In this document: piece after piece, positions 37,131 through 47,933 of the stretch
Layout: each line of letters begins with the position of its first letter
How positions within the stretch are numbered: the first letter of the stretch is position 1
From: Beijerinckiaceae bacterium
GTDB taxonomy: Bacteria > Pseudomonadota > Alphaproteobacteria > Rhizobiales > Beijerinckiaceae
Assembly: GCA_947453205.1 (NCBI GenBank)
Contig: CANGFT010000003.1
Location: 90,859-154,858 of the forward strand
Reading direction: 5' to 3'
Length of the DNA: 64,000 bases
Position numbers and translations under genes: made by a program
Notes under the pieces: generated by a model
Databases searched by the model: none
What the model saw: the letters and a program-made list of their open reading frames with translations, nothing else
Told to the model about the DNA's origin: nothing

Positions 37131-38399
37131 ATGCGGGAAATCAAACTTCAGGACCTCAAGTCCAAAGGCCCTATGGAACTTCTCGCTTTCGCGGAGGAGC
37201 ACGAGGTCGAGAACGCCTCCACCCTGCGCAAGCAGGAGCTGATGTTCGCCATTTTGAAACAGCTCGCCAGCCGCGACGTCGAGATCATCGGCGAGGGCGT
37301 GATCGAGGTCTTGCTGGATGGTTTCGGCTTCCTGCGTTCGCCGGACGCCAATTATCTCGCTGGTCCCGACGATATCTACGTGTCGCCCTCCCAGATCCGT
37401 CGACTTGGCCTGCGCACCGGGGATACTGTCGAAGGCCTGATCCGCAGCCCCAAGGAGGGTGAGCGCTATTTCGCCCTGCTCAAGGTCAACACGATCAATT
37501 TCGAGGATCCCGAACGCGTCCGCCATAAGGTCAATTTCGACAATCTGACCCCGCTCTATCCCAACCAGCGCTTGAAGCTGGAGATTGAGGATCCCACCCG
37601 CAAGGACTTCTCCTCGCGGGTCATCGATGTGGTGGCGCCCATCGGCAAGGGCCAGCGCGCCCTCATCGTCGCGCCGCCCCGCACCGGCAAGACCGTGCTG
37701 CTGCAGAATATCGCCCAGTCCATCACGACCAATCACCCGGAATGCTATCTGATCGTTCTCCTGATCGACGAGCGCCCGGAGGAAGTGACGGACATGCAGC
37801 GGTCCGTGAAGGGCGAGGTTGTGTCCTCGACCTTTGACGAGCCCGCGGTCCGGCACGTCCAAGTTGCTGAAATGGTTATAGAAAAGGCGAAAAGACTGGT
37901 CGAGCACGGCCGCGACGTCGTGATTCTCCTGGACTCCATCACCCGCCTTGGCCGCGCCTATAACACGGTCGTTCCGTCATCGGGCAAAGTGCTGACCGGC
38001 GGCGTCGACGCCAATGCGCTCCAGCGTCCCAAGCGATTCTTCGGCGCCGCGCGCAATATCGAGGAAGGCGGTTCACTGACGATCATCGCGACCGCTTTGA
38101 TCGATACGGGCTCGCGCATGGATGAAGTGATCTTTGAAGAATTCAAGGGAACCGGCAATTCGGAAATCATTCTGGATCGCAAGGTCGCGGACAAGCGGGT
38201 CTTCCCGGCCATCGACATCACCCGCTCCGGCACCCGCAAGGAAGAACTGCTGGTCCCGCCCGACATCCTCAAGAAGATGTATGTGCTGCGCCGCATCCTC
38301 AACCCCATGGGCACGGTGGACGCCATCGAATTCCTCATGGGCAAGCTGCGCGAGACGCCCAAGGGCAACGCGACCTTCTTCGATTCCATGAACACCTGA
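37131..38399 (+). CDS. rho: Transcription termination factor Rho
   Basis: Hexameric RNA helicase of 422 residues. The N-terminal RNA-binding domain includes the RNP-like DGFGFLRSP, the Walker A is APPRTGKT at 181-188, and the secondary-site loop is [11 protein letters not shown]. The ATG at 37131 ([12 protein letters not shown]) has AAGGA 8 bases upstream and is preferred to the upstream in-frame ATG at 37110. Confidence 0.97.
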   Translation: MREIKLQDLKSKGPMELLAFAEEHEVENASTLRKQELMFAILKQLASRDVEIIGEGVIEVLLDGFGFLRSPDANYLAGPDDIYVSPSQIRRLGLRTGDTVEGLIRSPKEGERYFALLKVNTINFEDPERVRHKVNFDNLTPLYPNQRLKLEIEDPTRKDFSSRVIDVVAPIGKGQRALIVAPPRTGKTVLLQNIAQSITTNHPECYLIVLLIDERPEEVTDMQRSVKGEVVSSTFDEPAVRHVQVAEMVIEKAKRLVEHGRDVVILLDSITRLGRAYNTVVPSSGKVLTGGVDANALQRPKRFFGAARNIEEGGSLTIIATALIDTGSRMDEVIFEEFKGTGNSEIILDRKVADKRVFPAIDITRSGTRKEELLVPPDILKKMYVLRRILNPMGTVDAIEFLMGKLRETPKGNATFFDSMNT

Positions 38400-38426
38400 T
38401 CTGTCCGGCCTTGCTGCTGAAGGATC

Positions 38427-38442
38427 TGTTTCACGTGAATCA
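38427..38442. other. parS: parS centromere site 1
   Basis: TGTTTCACGTGAATCA differs from the consensus TGTTTCACGTGAAACA at one base. It is in the rho-mnmE spacer, 5.0 kb before parB and about 2 kb from the candidate origin. It should be bound by ParB. Confidence 0.85.
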
Positions 38443-38527
38443 TCGGGTCGGCTCCGGCCGACTCGATTCGTTTGGGGAAGGCGTGTAAAAGGCCGGGATC
38501 AATCCAAGCCGTCAGCAGGATCCAGCG

Positions 38528-39838
38528 GTGTCCGACACCATTTTCGCGCTTGCGAGCGGCGTGGGCCACTGCGCCATATCCGTCATCAGAGTGTCCGGGC
38601 CTGATGCAGATCAGGCCTTGACGGCCCTGTGCGCAGGGGCGAGCGCGCCGGCGCCGCGCCGGGCGGTCTTGCGCAAGATCCACCATCCCGTCTCCCGCAC
38701 GCTGCTTGATGAAGCCCTTATCTTGCGGTTCAAAGCCCCTGCGAGCTTCACCGGCGAAGATGGTTTTGAGCTTCATGTGCACGGCGGCAGGGCTGTCGTT
38801 GCGGGCGTGCTGGGGGCGCTTGGGGATTGCGCCAACCTGCGCCCGGCGCAGGCCGGAGAATTCACTCGCCGCGCCTTTTTGAACGGCAAGCTCGACCTGA
38901 CGGAGGCCGAGGGCCTCGCCGACCTCATAGACGCCGATACGGCGGCGCAGCGCGATCAGGCGCTCGGGCTTGCAGGCGGGCGCCTGCGCGCCCGGGCCCA
39001 GCAGTGGCGAGGGGACATTCTTGCGCTTCAGGCCCAGGTTGAGGCCGACATCGATTTCAGCGATGAGGGGGATGTGCCCTCGGATGTCGCCGCTGACCTC
39101 ATGAGGAGGATCAAGCCGCTGCGCGCCGATATGGAAGCGGCTCTGTCTGAGGGCGCGCGCGGGGAGATGCTGCGACGCGGCTTCACGGTTGTGCTGGCAG
39201 GCGCTCCCAACGCCGGAAAATCGTCATTGCTGAACGCGCTTGCGCGTCGGGAGGTCGCCATCGTCTCCGGCATCCCCGGGACCACGCGTGATCTCATTGA
39301 AGTCTCTCTGGATTTGGATGGTTTGCCGGTCACGCTGGTGGATACGGCCGGGCTGCGGGAAGCAGGGGATGAGATCGAGGAAGAGGGGATCCGGCGCGCC
39401 ATGGCGCGGGCTGAGGCGGCTGATCTCGTGCTTTGGCTGGCAGCGCCTCACGACGGAACCGTTCCCCCAGCGTTTGACGCGCCAGTGTTGTGGTTAAGGA
39501 CGAAGACAGATCTTGAACCAGCCGATTCGGCGCCGGAACATATGCATGCTCTATCGGCCCACACAGGCGAGGGCGTCGATGAGCTACTGGGGATGATCGC
39601 TGCCCGCGCGCGTCACGCGATCCGTCCTGAGGAGCCTGCGCTGATGACACGGCAGCGCCACAGGCAGGGGATTGGCGACGCCACGATGGCCCTTGGGCGG
39701 ATCACAACGGGCGTTCCAGTCGAGGTTGCTGCGGAAGAATTGCGCATGGCTGCGCGGTCTCTCGGAGCCATCATCGGATTGGTCAGCCCTGAGGATGTGC
39801 TCGGGGAAATCTTTGGGCGTTTCTGCATCGGGAAGTAG
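38528..39838 (+). CDS. mnmE: tRNA modification GTPase MnmE
   Basis: GTPase of 436 residues that, with MnmG, modifies wobble uridine 34 of tRNAs. It has the N-terminal formyl-THF-binding domain, a G domain inserted in the helical domain with P-loop GAPNAGKSS (225-233) and DTAGLRE, and the C-terminal FCIGK with the conserved Cys433. The start is GTG at 38528 with AGGA upstream. The stop is 2 bases before parS site 2. Confidence 0.96.
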   Translation: MSDTIFALASGVGHCAISVIRVSGPDADQALTALCAGASAPAPRRAVLRKIHHPVSRTLLDEALILRFKAPASFTGEDGFELHVHGGRAVVAGVLGALGDCANLRPAQAGEFTRRAFLNGKLDLTEAEGLADLIDADTAAQRDQALGLAGGRLRARAQQWRGDILALQAQVEADIDFSDEGDVPSDVAADLMRRIKPLRADMEAALSEGARGEMLRRGFTVVLAGAPNAGKSSLLNALARREVAIVSGIPGTTRDLIEVSLDLDGLPVTLVDTAGLREAGDEIEEEGIRRAMARAEAADLVLWLAAPHDGTVPPAFDAPVLWLRTKTDLEPADSAPEHMHALSAHTGEGVDELLGMIAARARHAIRPEEPALMTRQRHRQGIGDATMALGRITTGVPVEVAAEELRMAARSLGAIIGLVSPEDVLGEIFGRFCIGK

Positions 39839-39840
39839 AA

Positions 39841-39856
39841 TGTTTCACGTGAAACG
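39841..39856. other. parS: parS centromere site 2
   Basis: TGTTTCACGTGAAACG matches the parS consensus at 15 of 16 positions, with a perfect 14-base palindromic core. It fills the mnmE-mnmG spacer, just after the mnmE stop. Confidence 0.9.
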
Positions 39857-39891
39857 GATTCGATTCGGATCCGAACTTATCGGGGCTGACC

Positions 39892-41745
39892 ATGCAGGCG
39901 TTTGACGTCATCGTCATCGGCGGGGGACATGCTGGCTGCGAGGCCGCGGCGGCCGCTGCGCGCAAAGGCGCGCGGACGGCGCTTCTGACCCAGGATCCCG
40001 CCTCCATCGGCGTCATGTCCTGCAATCCCGCCATTGGCGGATTGGGGAAGGGCCACCTTGTCCGGGAGATCGATGCTCTTGATGGCGTCATGGGGCGGAT
40101 CGCCGACAGGGGCGCCATCCAGTACCGCCTGCTCAACCGGGCCAAGGGCCCGGCGGTGCGCGGTCCGCGCGCGCAAATCGACCGGGCGCAATATCGGATG
40201 GCCATGCAGGCGGAGCTTGGCGCGACGGCCAATCTCACGATCCTGCGCGGGGAGGCCGCCCGGCTGATCCTGGAGAATGACCGGATCCGAGGCGTCGAGA
40301 CGCTGGATGATCGATTCGCCTGCGGTTCGATCGTCGTCACCACCGGCACGTTCCTCGGGGGCCTCATTCACCTCGGGGAGAAGACCTGGCCCGCCGGGCG
40401 CTTCGGGGAGGGGCCGAGCCTCGCGCTTTCGCGCTTCTTCCGCGAGAGCGGCTTCGCGGTCGGGCGCTTGAAGACGGGCACGCCAGCCCGGCTCCATCGC
40501 GATTCCATCGACTGGTCGGTGCTCGAGCGGCAGGATGGCGATGATGAGCCCGCGCTTTTCTCGGAACTGTCCCACGGGCCAGTTCTGCCGCAGATCCCCT
40601 GTCACATCACCCGCACCACGCCAGAGGGTCATGCGGTCATCCATGCGAACATCGCCCGCGCGCCCATGTTCTCTGGCCAGATCAAGGGGCAGGGGCCACG
40701 CTATTGCCCCTCGATTGAAGACAAGGTGACCCGCTTCGCCGAGCGCGACAGCCATCAGATCTTCCTCGAACCAGAAGGGCTTGATGATCCCACCATCTAT
40801 CCCAACGGGATATCGACCTCTTTGCCAGAGGATGTTCAGGACGCTTTCCTGCGCACCATTCCCGGCCTCGCCAATGTCCGGATCCTCCGTCCCGGCTACG
40901 CCATCGAATATGATTTCATTGACCCCAGGGAGTTGACCCGCAGCCTCCAGACAAAAAGGGTCGCCGGGCTCTTCCTCGCCGGTCAGATCAACGGCACTAC
41001 GGGCTATGAGGAGGCGGCCGGACAGGGCCTCGTCGCGGGGCTCAACGCTGCGGCCTTCGCCTCAGGGGAGCCGGAGATCATCATAGACCGGACCGAGGCC
41101 TATCTCGGCGTCATGATCGACGATCTCGTGACACGCGGCGTCACAGAGCCCTATCGAATGTTCACGTCTCGCGCCGAATATAGGCTGAGCCTTCGTTCGG
41201 ATAATGCAGATCAGCGCCTGACCAGGCGGGGTCTGGCCATTGGCTGCGTGGGGCAGGCGCGCAAGGCGCAGTTCGAGGGGAAGATGGCGGCGCTTGATGA
41301 CGCGCGCCGCCTTGTCACGGGATTGACCCTCTCTCCCAATGAGGCCGGTCGCCATGGCCTCACGGTCAATCGCGACGGCGTTCGTCGCTCGGGTTTCGAC
41401 CTTCTGTCCTATCCCGACATCACCTGGGCACGGCTTGCGGCGATCTTGCCTGAGCTTGAGGGCGTCTGCGCCCCGATCGCCGAGCAGATCGAGATCGACG
41501 CCAAATATGCCGTTTATCTCGACCGACAGAAGCGGGATGTGCAGAGCTTCCGCCGTGAGGAGGAGGCGCTGATCCCCAGTGATCTCGACTATGCCGTCAT
41601 GGCAGGTCTTTCAAACGAGCTTCGGGCGCGGCTTTCCAAGGTTCGTCCGGCGACGCTTGGACAGGCGTCGCGGATCGAGGGCATGACGCCTGCCGCCTTG
41701 ACCCTTGTGGTCGCCCATCTTTCGCGTCGGGAGCAAAGGGCATGA
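39892..41745 (+). CDS. mnmG: tRNA uridine-5-carboxymethylaminomethyl modification enzyme MnmG
   Basis: FAD-dependent partner of MnmE, 617 residues. The FAD motif [10 protein letters not shown] is near the N-terminus, with [12 protein letters not shown] and a C-terminal helical domain. The conserved segment [18 protein letters not shown] supports the call. Stop overlaps the rsmG start by ATGA. Confidence 0.97.
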   Translation: MQAFDVIVIGGGHAGCEAAAAAARKGARTALLTQDPASIGVMSCNPAIGGLGKGHLVREIDALDGVMGRIADRGAIQYRLLNRAKGPAVRGPRAQIDRAQYRMAMQAELGATANLTILRGEAARLILENDRIRGVETLDDRFACGSIVVTTGTFLGGLIHLGEKTWPAGRFGEGPSLALSRFFRESGFAVGRLKTGTPARLHRDSIDWSVLERQDGDDEPALFSELSHGPVLPQIPCHITRTTPEGHAVIHANIARAPMFSGQIKGQGPRYCPSIEDKVTRFAERDSHQIFLEPEGLDDPTIYPNGISTSLPEDVQDAFLRTIPGLANVRILRPGYAIEYDFIDPRELTRSLQTKRVAGLFLAGQINGTTGYEEAAGQGLVAGLNAAAFASGEPEIIIDRTEAYLGVMIDDLVTRGVTEPYRMFTSRAEYRLSLRSDNADQRLTRRGLAIGCVGQARKAQFEGKMAALDDARRLVTGLTLSPNEAGRHGLTVNRDGVRRSGFDLLSYPDITWARLAAILPELEGVCAPIAEQIEIDAKYAVYLDRQKRDVQSFRREEEALIPSDLDYAVMAGLSNELRARLSKVRPATLGQASRIEGMTPAALTLVVAHLSRREQRA

Positions 41746-42407
41746 CAGGCCTTCCGGTGGAGCCGGCCCCGAAGGCGCGCGCAGTCGATGACGATCTGGC
41801 TGCGCGGCTGGGGGCTTATGAAGAGATCCTCAGGAAGTGGCAGCCGAAGATGAATCTCGTGGCCCCCTCGACCATGAAATCGATTCGGACCCGACACATC
41901 GAGGATTCCCTGCAGGTGACGGATGTCTGGCCCAGGGCGCGGCGGTGGATTGATCTTGGCTCAGGCGGGGGCTTTCCCGGCATCGTCTCCGCGCTTCGGC
42001 TGCGGGGCGAACCGGGGGCTATGGTCCACCTCGTTGAGAGCGATCACCGCAAATGCGCCTTTCTGCGGGAAGTTTCACGTGAAACACAGGCCCCGGTCGA
42101 GGTTCATCGCGGCCGGATCGAGGAGGTGCTCCCCACGCTCCCGCAGGCGGAGGCCATCAGCGCCAGGGCCCTCGCCAGCCTGCCCATCCTCGTCGAAATG
42201 ACCCTTGAAAGACTTGACGAAGGCGCCGTCGCTGTCTTTCTCAAGGGACAAGATGTAGGGTCCGAATTGACCCAAACGCCTATTCATAGTAGTTTAACCC
42301 TTAGATTGGTGGCGAGCCGAACCGATACGCAGGGGCGCATCGTGATGATCGGCCGAAGCGATCTCTTTGCTGCGAATGGTTCGGCGGCGGATGGGGTGGG
42401 GCGGTGA
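41742..42407 (+). CDS. rsmG: 16S rRNA (guanine527-N7)-methyltransferase
   Basis: SAM-dependent methyltransferase of 221 residues. The SAM motif is [14 protein letters not shown] near residue 70, followed by [20 protein letters not shown]. The Glu-Val-Ser-Arg-Glu-Thr part of this motif is encoded by the third parS site, so coding and centromere functions share the same bases. Both ends overlap neighbours by 4 bases (mnmG ATGA, parA GTGA). Confidence 0.96.
   Translation: MTGLPVEPAPKARAVDDDLAARLGAYEEILRKWQPKMNLVAPSTMKSIRTRHIEDSLQVTDVWPRARRWIDLGSGGGFPGIVSALRLRGEPGAMVHLVESDHRKCAFLREVSRETQAPVEVHRGRIEEVLPTLPQAEAISARALASLPILVEMTLERLDEGAVAVFLKGQDVGSELTQTPIHSSLTLRLVASRTDTQGRIVMIGRSDLFAANGSAADGVGR
42071..42086. 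other. parS: parS centromere site 3, inside rsmG
   Basis: AGTTTCACGTGAAACA matches the parS consensus at 15 of 16 positions, mismatching only the first base. It is inside the rsmG reading frame and encodes Val-Ser-Arg-Glu-Thr. Confidence 0.88.
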
Positions 42408-43219
42408 CTGAAGAGCTTCAAACGAGGGTTCTCGTTCTCGCCAATCAGAAGGGCGGCGTCGGCAAGACCACGACCGCCATCAATCTTGGCACAGCCCTCG
42501 CCGCGATTGGCGAGCAAGTCCTGATCGTGGATCTCGACCCCCAGGGCAATGCCTCCACCGGTCTCGGCATTGATCGGCGCGAGCGCAAAGTCTCCACCTA
42601 TGATGTGCTGATCGGGGATCGCGAGCTTTGCGATGTCGTGCTCCCCACAGCCGTTCCCCGGCTCTATGTGGCGCCATCGACCCTTGATCTGCTGGGCGTC
42701 GAACTTGAGATCGCCTCCCACCGGGACCGCACCTACAAGCTGCGCGACGCCATCGCCCGCATGACCAGCGAGCGTCATCCGGACGATCCGCATTTCACCT
42801 ATATTCTCGTGGATTGCCCGCCCTCGCTCAATCTCTTGACCATCAATGCGCTTTCGGCGGCGGATAGCGTCGTCGTGCCCCTGCAATGCGAATTCTTCGC
42901 CCTTGAGGGCCTTTCGCAGCTCCTCTCGACGGTCGAGCAGGTCCGCAAATCTCTCAACCCGCGCCTCACCATCCATGGTGTGGTGCTCACCATGTTTGAT
43001 CCCCGCAACAATCTGGCGGCTCAGGTCGTGGCGGATGTGCGGGAATTCATGGGCGACAAGGTCTATGACACCGTCATTCCCCGCAATGTCCGGGTGTCCG
43101 AGGCGCCGTCTCATGGCAAGCCAGCGCTGCTCTATGACCTCAAATGCACGGGCAGTCAGGCCTATCTGAAACTGGCCTCTGAAGTCATCCAGCGGGAACA
43201 CCGGCTCCGCGCCGCCTGA
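42404..43219 (+). CDS. parA: Chromosome-partitioning ATPase ParA (Soj)
   Basis: Deviant Walker ATPase of 271 residues. The P-loop NQKGGVGKTTTAINL holds KGGVGKTT at 16-23, with LIVDLDPQGNAS and the Walker B ILVDCPPSL. Its ATP-dependent DNA binding drives segregation of ParB-parS complexes. The start is GTG at 42404, overlapping the rsmG stop. No N-terminal HTH, so it is the chromosomal type. Confidence 0.96.
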   Translation: MTEELQTRVLVLANQKGGVGKTTTAINLGTALAAIGEQVLIVDLDPQGNASTGLGIDRRERKVSTYDVLIGDRELCDVVLPTAVPRLYVAPSTLDLLGVELEIASHRDRTYKLRDAIARMTSERHPDDPHFTYILVDCPPSLNLLTINALSAADSVVVPLQCEFFALEGLSQLLSTVEQVRKSLNPRLTIHGVVLTMFDPRNNLAAQVVADVREFMGDKVYDTVIPRNVRVSEAPSHGKPALLYDLKCTGSQAYLKLASEVIQREHRLRAA

Positions 43220-43235
43220 TAGAGTGGGATAGATC

Positions 43236-44141
43236 ATGGCAGATGAATTTCGCCCACGTCTGGGCCGGGGCCTTGCCGCGCTGATTGGCGACGCTGGCGC
43301 CAATGTCGAACCTTCGGAGATCCCCCGCGCCAGCCAGCGCAAGGCCCCCATCGAATTCCTGCGCCCCAATCCGCGCAATCCCCGCAAGCATTTCGATGAA
43401 GAGCATCTGCAGGAGCTCACCGATTCGATCCGCGCCCGCGGGCTCATTCAGCCCATCGTGGTCCGCACCCTTCCGGGCCTCCCCGATGTCTATGAGATCA
43501 TCGCGGGCGAGCGGCGCTGGCGCGCAGCCCAGCGGGCCGGGGTCCATGACGTCCCGATCCATCTCGTGGAGGCCTCGGATCAGGAAGCCCTTGAACTGGC
43601 CATCGTCGAGAACATCCAGCGCGCCGACCTCAATCCCATCGAGGAGGCGGGCGGCTACGAGCGTCTGATGCGCGAATTCGCCTATACCCAGGCCGATCTC
43701 GCGAAGGTTCTGGGCAAGAGCCGCAGCCACGTCGCCAATACTTTGCGCTTGCTGAATCTCTCGCCGAGCCTGCGGGCCAAGGTCAGCAGCGGCCTGTTGA
43801 CAGCCGGTCACGCCCGCGCCTTGCTCTCCATGCACGATCCCGAAGCGGTGGCCGCGCTCATCATCGAAAAGGGCCTGTCGGTCCGCGACGTGGAGCGGCT
43901 CGCCCAGGAAGAGGCTGAGGGCCATATGCCCCAGCTCGAGCGCAAGTCCCGTGACGGCGGCAAAGGCGGCGCCAAATCGCGCACGGCCAAGGACGCCGAC
44001 ACCCGCGCCCTTGAAAAGACGCTTTCAGACGTGCTCGGGCTCAAGGTGGAGATCGACCACCACGGCGAAAGCGGCGAAATGCGCATCGAATACAAGACCC
44101 TGGAGCAGCTCGACGCGCTCTGCCATCTGCTGAACCGCTGA
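43236..44141 (+). CDS. parB: Chromosome-partitioning CTPase ParB (Spo0J)
   Basis: Protein of 301 residues. The CTP-binding N-domain has the GERRWRAA motif near residue 92 and NIQRADLNPIEEA; a central HTH (TQADLAKVLGKSRSHVANTLRLL) reads parS; the C-terminal dimerisation domain follows a charged linker (about 225-245). It lies 16 bases after parA. Three parS sites are within 6 kb upstream. Convergent with holA with one base between stops. Confidence 0.96.
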   Translation: MADEFRPRLGRGLAALIGDAGANVEPSEIPRASQRKAPIEFLRPNPRNPRKHFDEEHLQELTDSIRARGLIQPIVVRTLPGLPDVYEIIAGERRWRAAQRAGVHDVPIHLVEASDQEALELAIVENIQRADLNPIEEAGGYERLMREFAYTQADLAKVLGKSRSHVANTLRLLNLSPSLRAKVSSGLLTAGHARALLSMHDPEAVAALIIEKGLSVRDVERLAQEEAEGHMPQLERKSRDGGKGGAKSRTAKDADTRALEKTLSDVLGLKVEIDHHGESGEMRIEYKTLEQLDALCHLLNR

Positions 44142-44142
44142 C

Positions 44143-45153
44143 CTATCGCCGCGCCCCCGCAGCGGCGACGGCCCAGAGGGCGCGGATGGTCGCGGCATCG
44201 CTCAGGGCAGGGGAGCGCCGGGTTTTCTGAACGCCGTCAGCCAGCGTGGCGATGGCGCGTTCGACGCGGGCGGATGACCAGCGTTTGGCCTGCATCGCCA
44301 ATAATTTCGCGCCAGGGCCGAATCTGCCGAACTTCATGGGCAGGTTTTCGACATTGGCGCCATTCTCCGCCTCCAGACACATGCGATGCAGGATGAGGGC
44401 ATGGCGGACGGCGGCGCCGAGGAGGACCGAGCCGTCTCCCCCCGTGGCGAAATAGCGTTGCGCGGTCTCCTCGACCGCCCTGTAGTCGCCTCCAAAGGCG
44501 CCGTTCACGGCGTCGTCCATGGCGAGGTTGGACGCGTCGGCCACCAGCAGATCGACGTCCGCGCGCGTGATCTTGCCCTGGCCGTGGGCGTAGAGGATGA
44601 GCTTGTCGAGTTCCGACCGCGTGGTCAGCCTGTCGCCGCCGAGCATTTCGATCAGGGCGTCCCGCGCCTCTGTCTCGATGGTGAGACCGGCCGCCCGCAC
44701 TTCCGTGTCAATCAATCGTTCGAGATCGCGGGCGCTGTCAGGATAGCATTCGATGGCCGCCGCTTCGCGCAACCGCTCGACCAGCTTGCGCAGGGCATGG
44801 TCCTTCTTGAGCGAGCCGGCCTCGATGACGATCAGGCAGTCGCTGGGCGGCGCGGCCACAAGGCTTTCGAGCGCGCCGACGAAGGGCTTTGAACCCGCAG
44901 AGATGAAGATGGCGCGCTTGCCGCCGAAGAGCCCGATCGAATTGGCCTCGTCGATCAGTAGAAGGGGGTCGCTGGCGATGTCGTCGCCGCTCATGCGGAT
45001 GAGCTGCATGTCGCTCGCCGCCCAGTTCTTCAGCAGCAGGCGCGCCCGCTCGCTGATGAGCCCGGCATCCGTTCCATGGACGAGGTAAAGGTAAATATGC
45101 GGCGCCCGGCTCGCGATGAACCGGTCCGCCTCATGATTTTTGATGGCGACCAA
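44143..45153 (-). CDS. holA: DNA polymerase III delta subunit
   Basis: Clamp-loader subunit of 336 residues. YLYLVHGTDAGLISERAR near the N-terminus and SIGLFGGKRAIFI are typical of HolA. The start is TTG at 45153, giving MVAIKNHEADRF, the expected N-terminus; no in-frame ATG precedes the first conserved strand. It lies 34 bases after leuS. The lptE gene that often separates leuS and holA in relatives is absent here. Confidence 0.9.
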   Translation of the reverse strand: MVAIKNHEADRFIASRAPHIYLYLVHGTDAGLISERARLLLKNWAASDMQLIRMSGDDIASDPLLLIDEANSIGLFGGKRAIFISAGSKPFVGALESLVAAPPSDCLIVIEAGSLKKDHALRKLVERLREAAAIECYPDSARDLERLIDTEVRAAGLTIETEARDALIEMLGGDRLTTRSELDKLILYAHGQGKITRADVDLLVADASNLAMDDAVNGAFGGDYRAVEETAQRYFATGGDGSVLLGAAVRHALILHRMCLEAENGANVENLPMKFGRFGPGAKLLAMQAKRWSSARVERAIATLADGVQKTRRSPALSDAATIRALWAVAAAGARR

Positions 45154-45187
45154 TCAGGCCCATCCCGGCGCGAGGGCCGCTGTCTTG

Positions 45188-47818
45188 TCAGGCGACGACA
45201 TTGACGATCCTCTGGGGCACCACGATGATCTTCTTCGGCGCCTTCCCATCCAGCGCCTTCTGCACGGCCTCCAGCGCCAGCACGGCGGCCTCGACTGCGG
45301 CGTTGTCGGCGCTGCGGTCGACAGTGATTTCGGCTCGCTTCTTTCCGTTGATCTGGATCGGCAGCGTGACGGTGTCGTTGGTGGCGAGCGCAGCGTCCGC
45401 CACGGGCCAGGGGGCCTCGGCGATGGGCGTGTCATGACCGAGCGCCTGCCAGCACTCCTCCGCCAGATGCGGCATCATCGGTGCGAAGAGGTTCACCAGG
45501 ACATCGCCGCCCTCACGGAAGGCGAAGGCGAGCCCGGCATCGGCCGACACATCCTCAATAGCTCCGATCGCATCGGATAAACCGTTGGAAAGCTTACGGA
45601 TTTCAGCAATCGCCGTGTTGAAGCGCAGGCGCTCGATATTCTCTTGCACGCGCAAGAGATGCCCATGGGTCAGACGGCGGATGGCCATGGCCTTGTCCGA
45701 CATCTGCGCGGGCGGGGCGGCGCCGACGGGAGCGGCGATCCCGGCGATCTCCCCGATCAAACGCCACAACTGCTGCACATAGCGCGAGGCGCCCTGCACG
45801 CCCTCTTCGCTCCAGATCACATCGCGCTCCGGCGGCGAATCCGAGAGCATGAACCAGCGCGCCGTGTCCGCGCCGAAAGTCCCGATGATGTCGTCGGGAT
45901 CGACGGTGTTGCGCTTCGACTTCGACATCTTCTCGACGGCGCCGATATTGACCTCGGCCCCGCCCTCGATCAGGGAGGCCCGCCGGGCGCCGCCCACGGT
46001 CTCGATGCGGATCTCGCTCGGCTGCACCCAGGCGCCATCAGCGGCCCGATAGGTCTCGTGCACCACCATGCCCTGCGTGAACAGGCCCTTGAAGGGTTCA
46101 GAGAGCCCGAGATGCCCGGTCGCCTGCATGGCCCTCGTGAAGAAGCGGGAATAGAGCAGATGCAGGATCGCATGCTCGATGCCGCCTATATACTGATCGA
46201 CCGGCAGCCAGTGATCCGCGACCGCCTTGTTCGTCGCGGTCTTGTCGTTCCAGGGATCGGTGAAGCGGGCGAAATACCAGGACGAGTCCACGAATGTGTC
46301 CATCGTGTCCGTCTCGCGCCGCGCGGGCCTGCCGCAGTTGGGGCAGGGCACATGTTTCCAGGTGGGATGGTGGTCCAGCGGATTGCCGGTCACATCGAGC
46401 TGCACATCCTCCGGCAGTTTGATCGGCAGGGATTCTTTCGGCGCCGGAACGACGTCGCAGCTCTCGCAATGGATGACCGGAATCGGGCAACCCCAGTAAC
46501 GCTGGCGGGAGATGCCCCAGTCCCGCAGGCGGAAGTTCACCTGCCGCTTGGCCTGTGGCCGCCCGCCCATGTCGACGGTTTCGAGTCGCTTCGAAACCTC
46601 TTCCTTCGCCTGTGCGATGGTCATGCCATCGAGGAAGCGGGAGTTGATCATGAGGCCGTCGCCGTCATAGGCGACGTCGGTCACGGCGAAGGTGGCGGGA
46701 TCCTGTCCCTGCGGGCAGACGACCGGCACATTGCCGAGCCCATAGGCATTGACGAAATCAAGGTCGCGCTGGTCGTGGGCGGGGCAGCCGAAAATCGCGC
46801 CGCAGCCATAGTCCATGAGCACGAAATTGGCGACATAAACCGGCAATTTCCATTCGGGATCAAAGGGATGAGCGACCCGCACCCCGGTGTCGAAGCCCTT
46901 TTTCTCCGCCGTCTCCAGCGTGGCGACCGACGTGCCCATGCGTCGGCACTCCCCGATGAAGTCGGCGAGTTGCGGATTGTTCTGCGCCACCTTCGCCGCA
47001 AGGGGATGATCGGGCGCCACCGCCATGAAGCGCGCGCCGAACAGCGTGTCGGGGCGCGTGGTGTAGATCTCCAGCTCGCTCTCGCCCGCAGGAGCGGTGG
47101 CCGGATCGATTCGGAACCGAACCAGAAGCCCTTCCGACCGCCCGATCCAGTTCTTCTGCATCAGCCGGACCTTCTCCGGCCAGCGGTCGAGCGTATCGAG
47201 GGAGTCGAGGAGATCCTGCGAGAAATCGGTGATCTTCAGGAACCACTGGGTCAGTTCGCGCTGCTCGACCAGCGCCCCCGAGCGCCAGCCCCGCCCGTCG
47301 ATGACCTGTTCATTGGCGAGCACCGTCTGGTCGACCGGATCCCAGTTCACCTTGGACTTCTTGCGGTCCACAAGGCCCGCTTTCAGGAAATCCAGGAACA
47401 TGGCCTGCTGGTGCTTGTAATAGCTGGGGTCGCAGGTGGCGATCTCGCGCGACCAATCGAGCGACAGGCCCATGGACTTCAACTGCCCGCGCATGGTCGC
47501 GATATTGGCGTAGGTCCAGGTTCCCGGATGGCTCTTGTTCAACCGCGCGGCGTTTTCGGCAGGCATGCCGAAGGCGTCCCAGCCCATGGGATGCAGCACA
47601 TTGAAGCCCTTGGCGCGGCGATAGCGCGCCACCACATCGCCCATGGCGTAGTTGCGCACATGGCCCATGTGAATCCGTCCCGAAGGATAGGGAAACATCT
47701 CAAGGACGTAGTATTTGGGGCGCGGATCGTCATTCCGGCTGTGGAAGGTCTGGCGCCGCTCCCAAAGTTCTTGCCATTTGGGTTCGGATTCACGGGGGTT
47801 GTAGCGTTCGGCATGCAT
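45188..47818 (-). CDS. leuS: Leucyl-tRNA synthetase
   Basis: Class Ia synthetase of 876 residues. HIGH motif in [16 protein letters not shown], an editing (CP1) domain around 230-420, and [12 protein letters not shown] in the C-terminal half. ATG 47818 begins [19 protein letters not shown]. Divergent from the YggS-type gene. Confidence 0.97.
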   Translation of the reverse strand: MHAERYNPRESEPKWQELWERRQTFHSRNDDPRPKYYVLEMFPYPSGRIHMGHVRNYAMGDVVARYRRAKGFNVLHPMGWDAFGMPAENAARLNKSHPGTWTYANIATMRGQLKSMGLSLDWSREIATCDPSYYKHQQAMFLDFLKAGLVDRKKSKVNWDPVDQTVLANEQVIDGRGWRSGALVEQRELTQWFLKITDFSQDLLDSLDTLDRWPEKVRLMQKNWIGRSEGLLVRFRIDPATAPAGESELEIYTTRPDTLFGARFMAVAPDHPLAAKVAQNNPQLADFIGECRRMGTSVATLETAEKKGFDTGVRVAHPFDPEWKLPVYVANFVLMDYGCGAIFGCPAHDQRDLDFVNAYGLGNVPVVCPQGQDPATFAVTDVAYDGDGLMINSRFLDGMTIAQAKEEVSKRLETVDMGGRPQAKRQVNFRLRDWGISRQRYWGCPIPVIHCESCDVVPAPKESLPIKLPEDVQLDVTGNPLDHHPTWKHVPCPNCGRPARRETDTMDTFVDSSWYFARFTDPWNDKTATNKAVADHWLPVDQYIGGIEHAILHLLYSRFFTRAMQATGHLGLSEPFKGLFTQGMVVHETYRAADGAWVQPSEIRIETVGGARRASLIEGGAEVNIGAVEKMSKSKRNTVDPDDIIGTFGADTARWFMLSDSPPERDVIWSEEGVQGASRYVQQLWRLIGEIAGIAAPVGAAPPAQMSDKAMAIRRLTHGHLLRVQENIERLRFNTAIAEIRKLSNGLSDAIGAIEDVSADAGLAFAFREGGDVLVNLFAPMMPHLAEECWQALGHDTPIAEAPWPVADAALATNDTVTLPIQINGKKRAEITVDRSADNAAVEAAVLALEAVQKALDGKAPKKIIVVPQRIVNVVA

Positions 47819-47933
47819 GTGCGGTATCGATCCGATTCAGTTCAAATGCCTGAAAACCGGGGCAATGAGCATCATTTCGGCGGGATGGTCAACGGCTTTG
47901 GCCCTGCGTCCCGCTCTGCGGGAGCAAAAGTCC

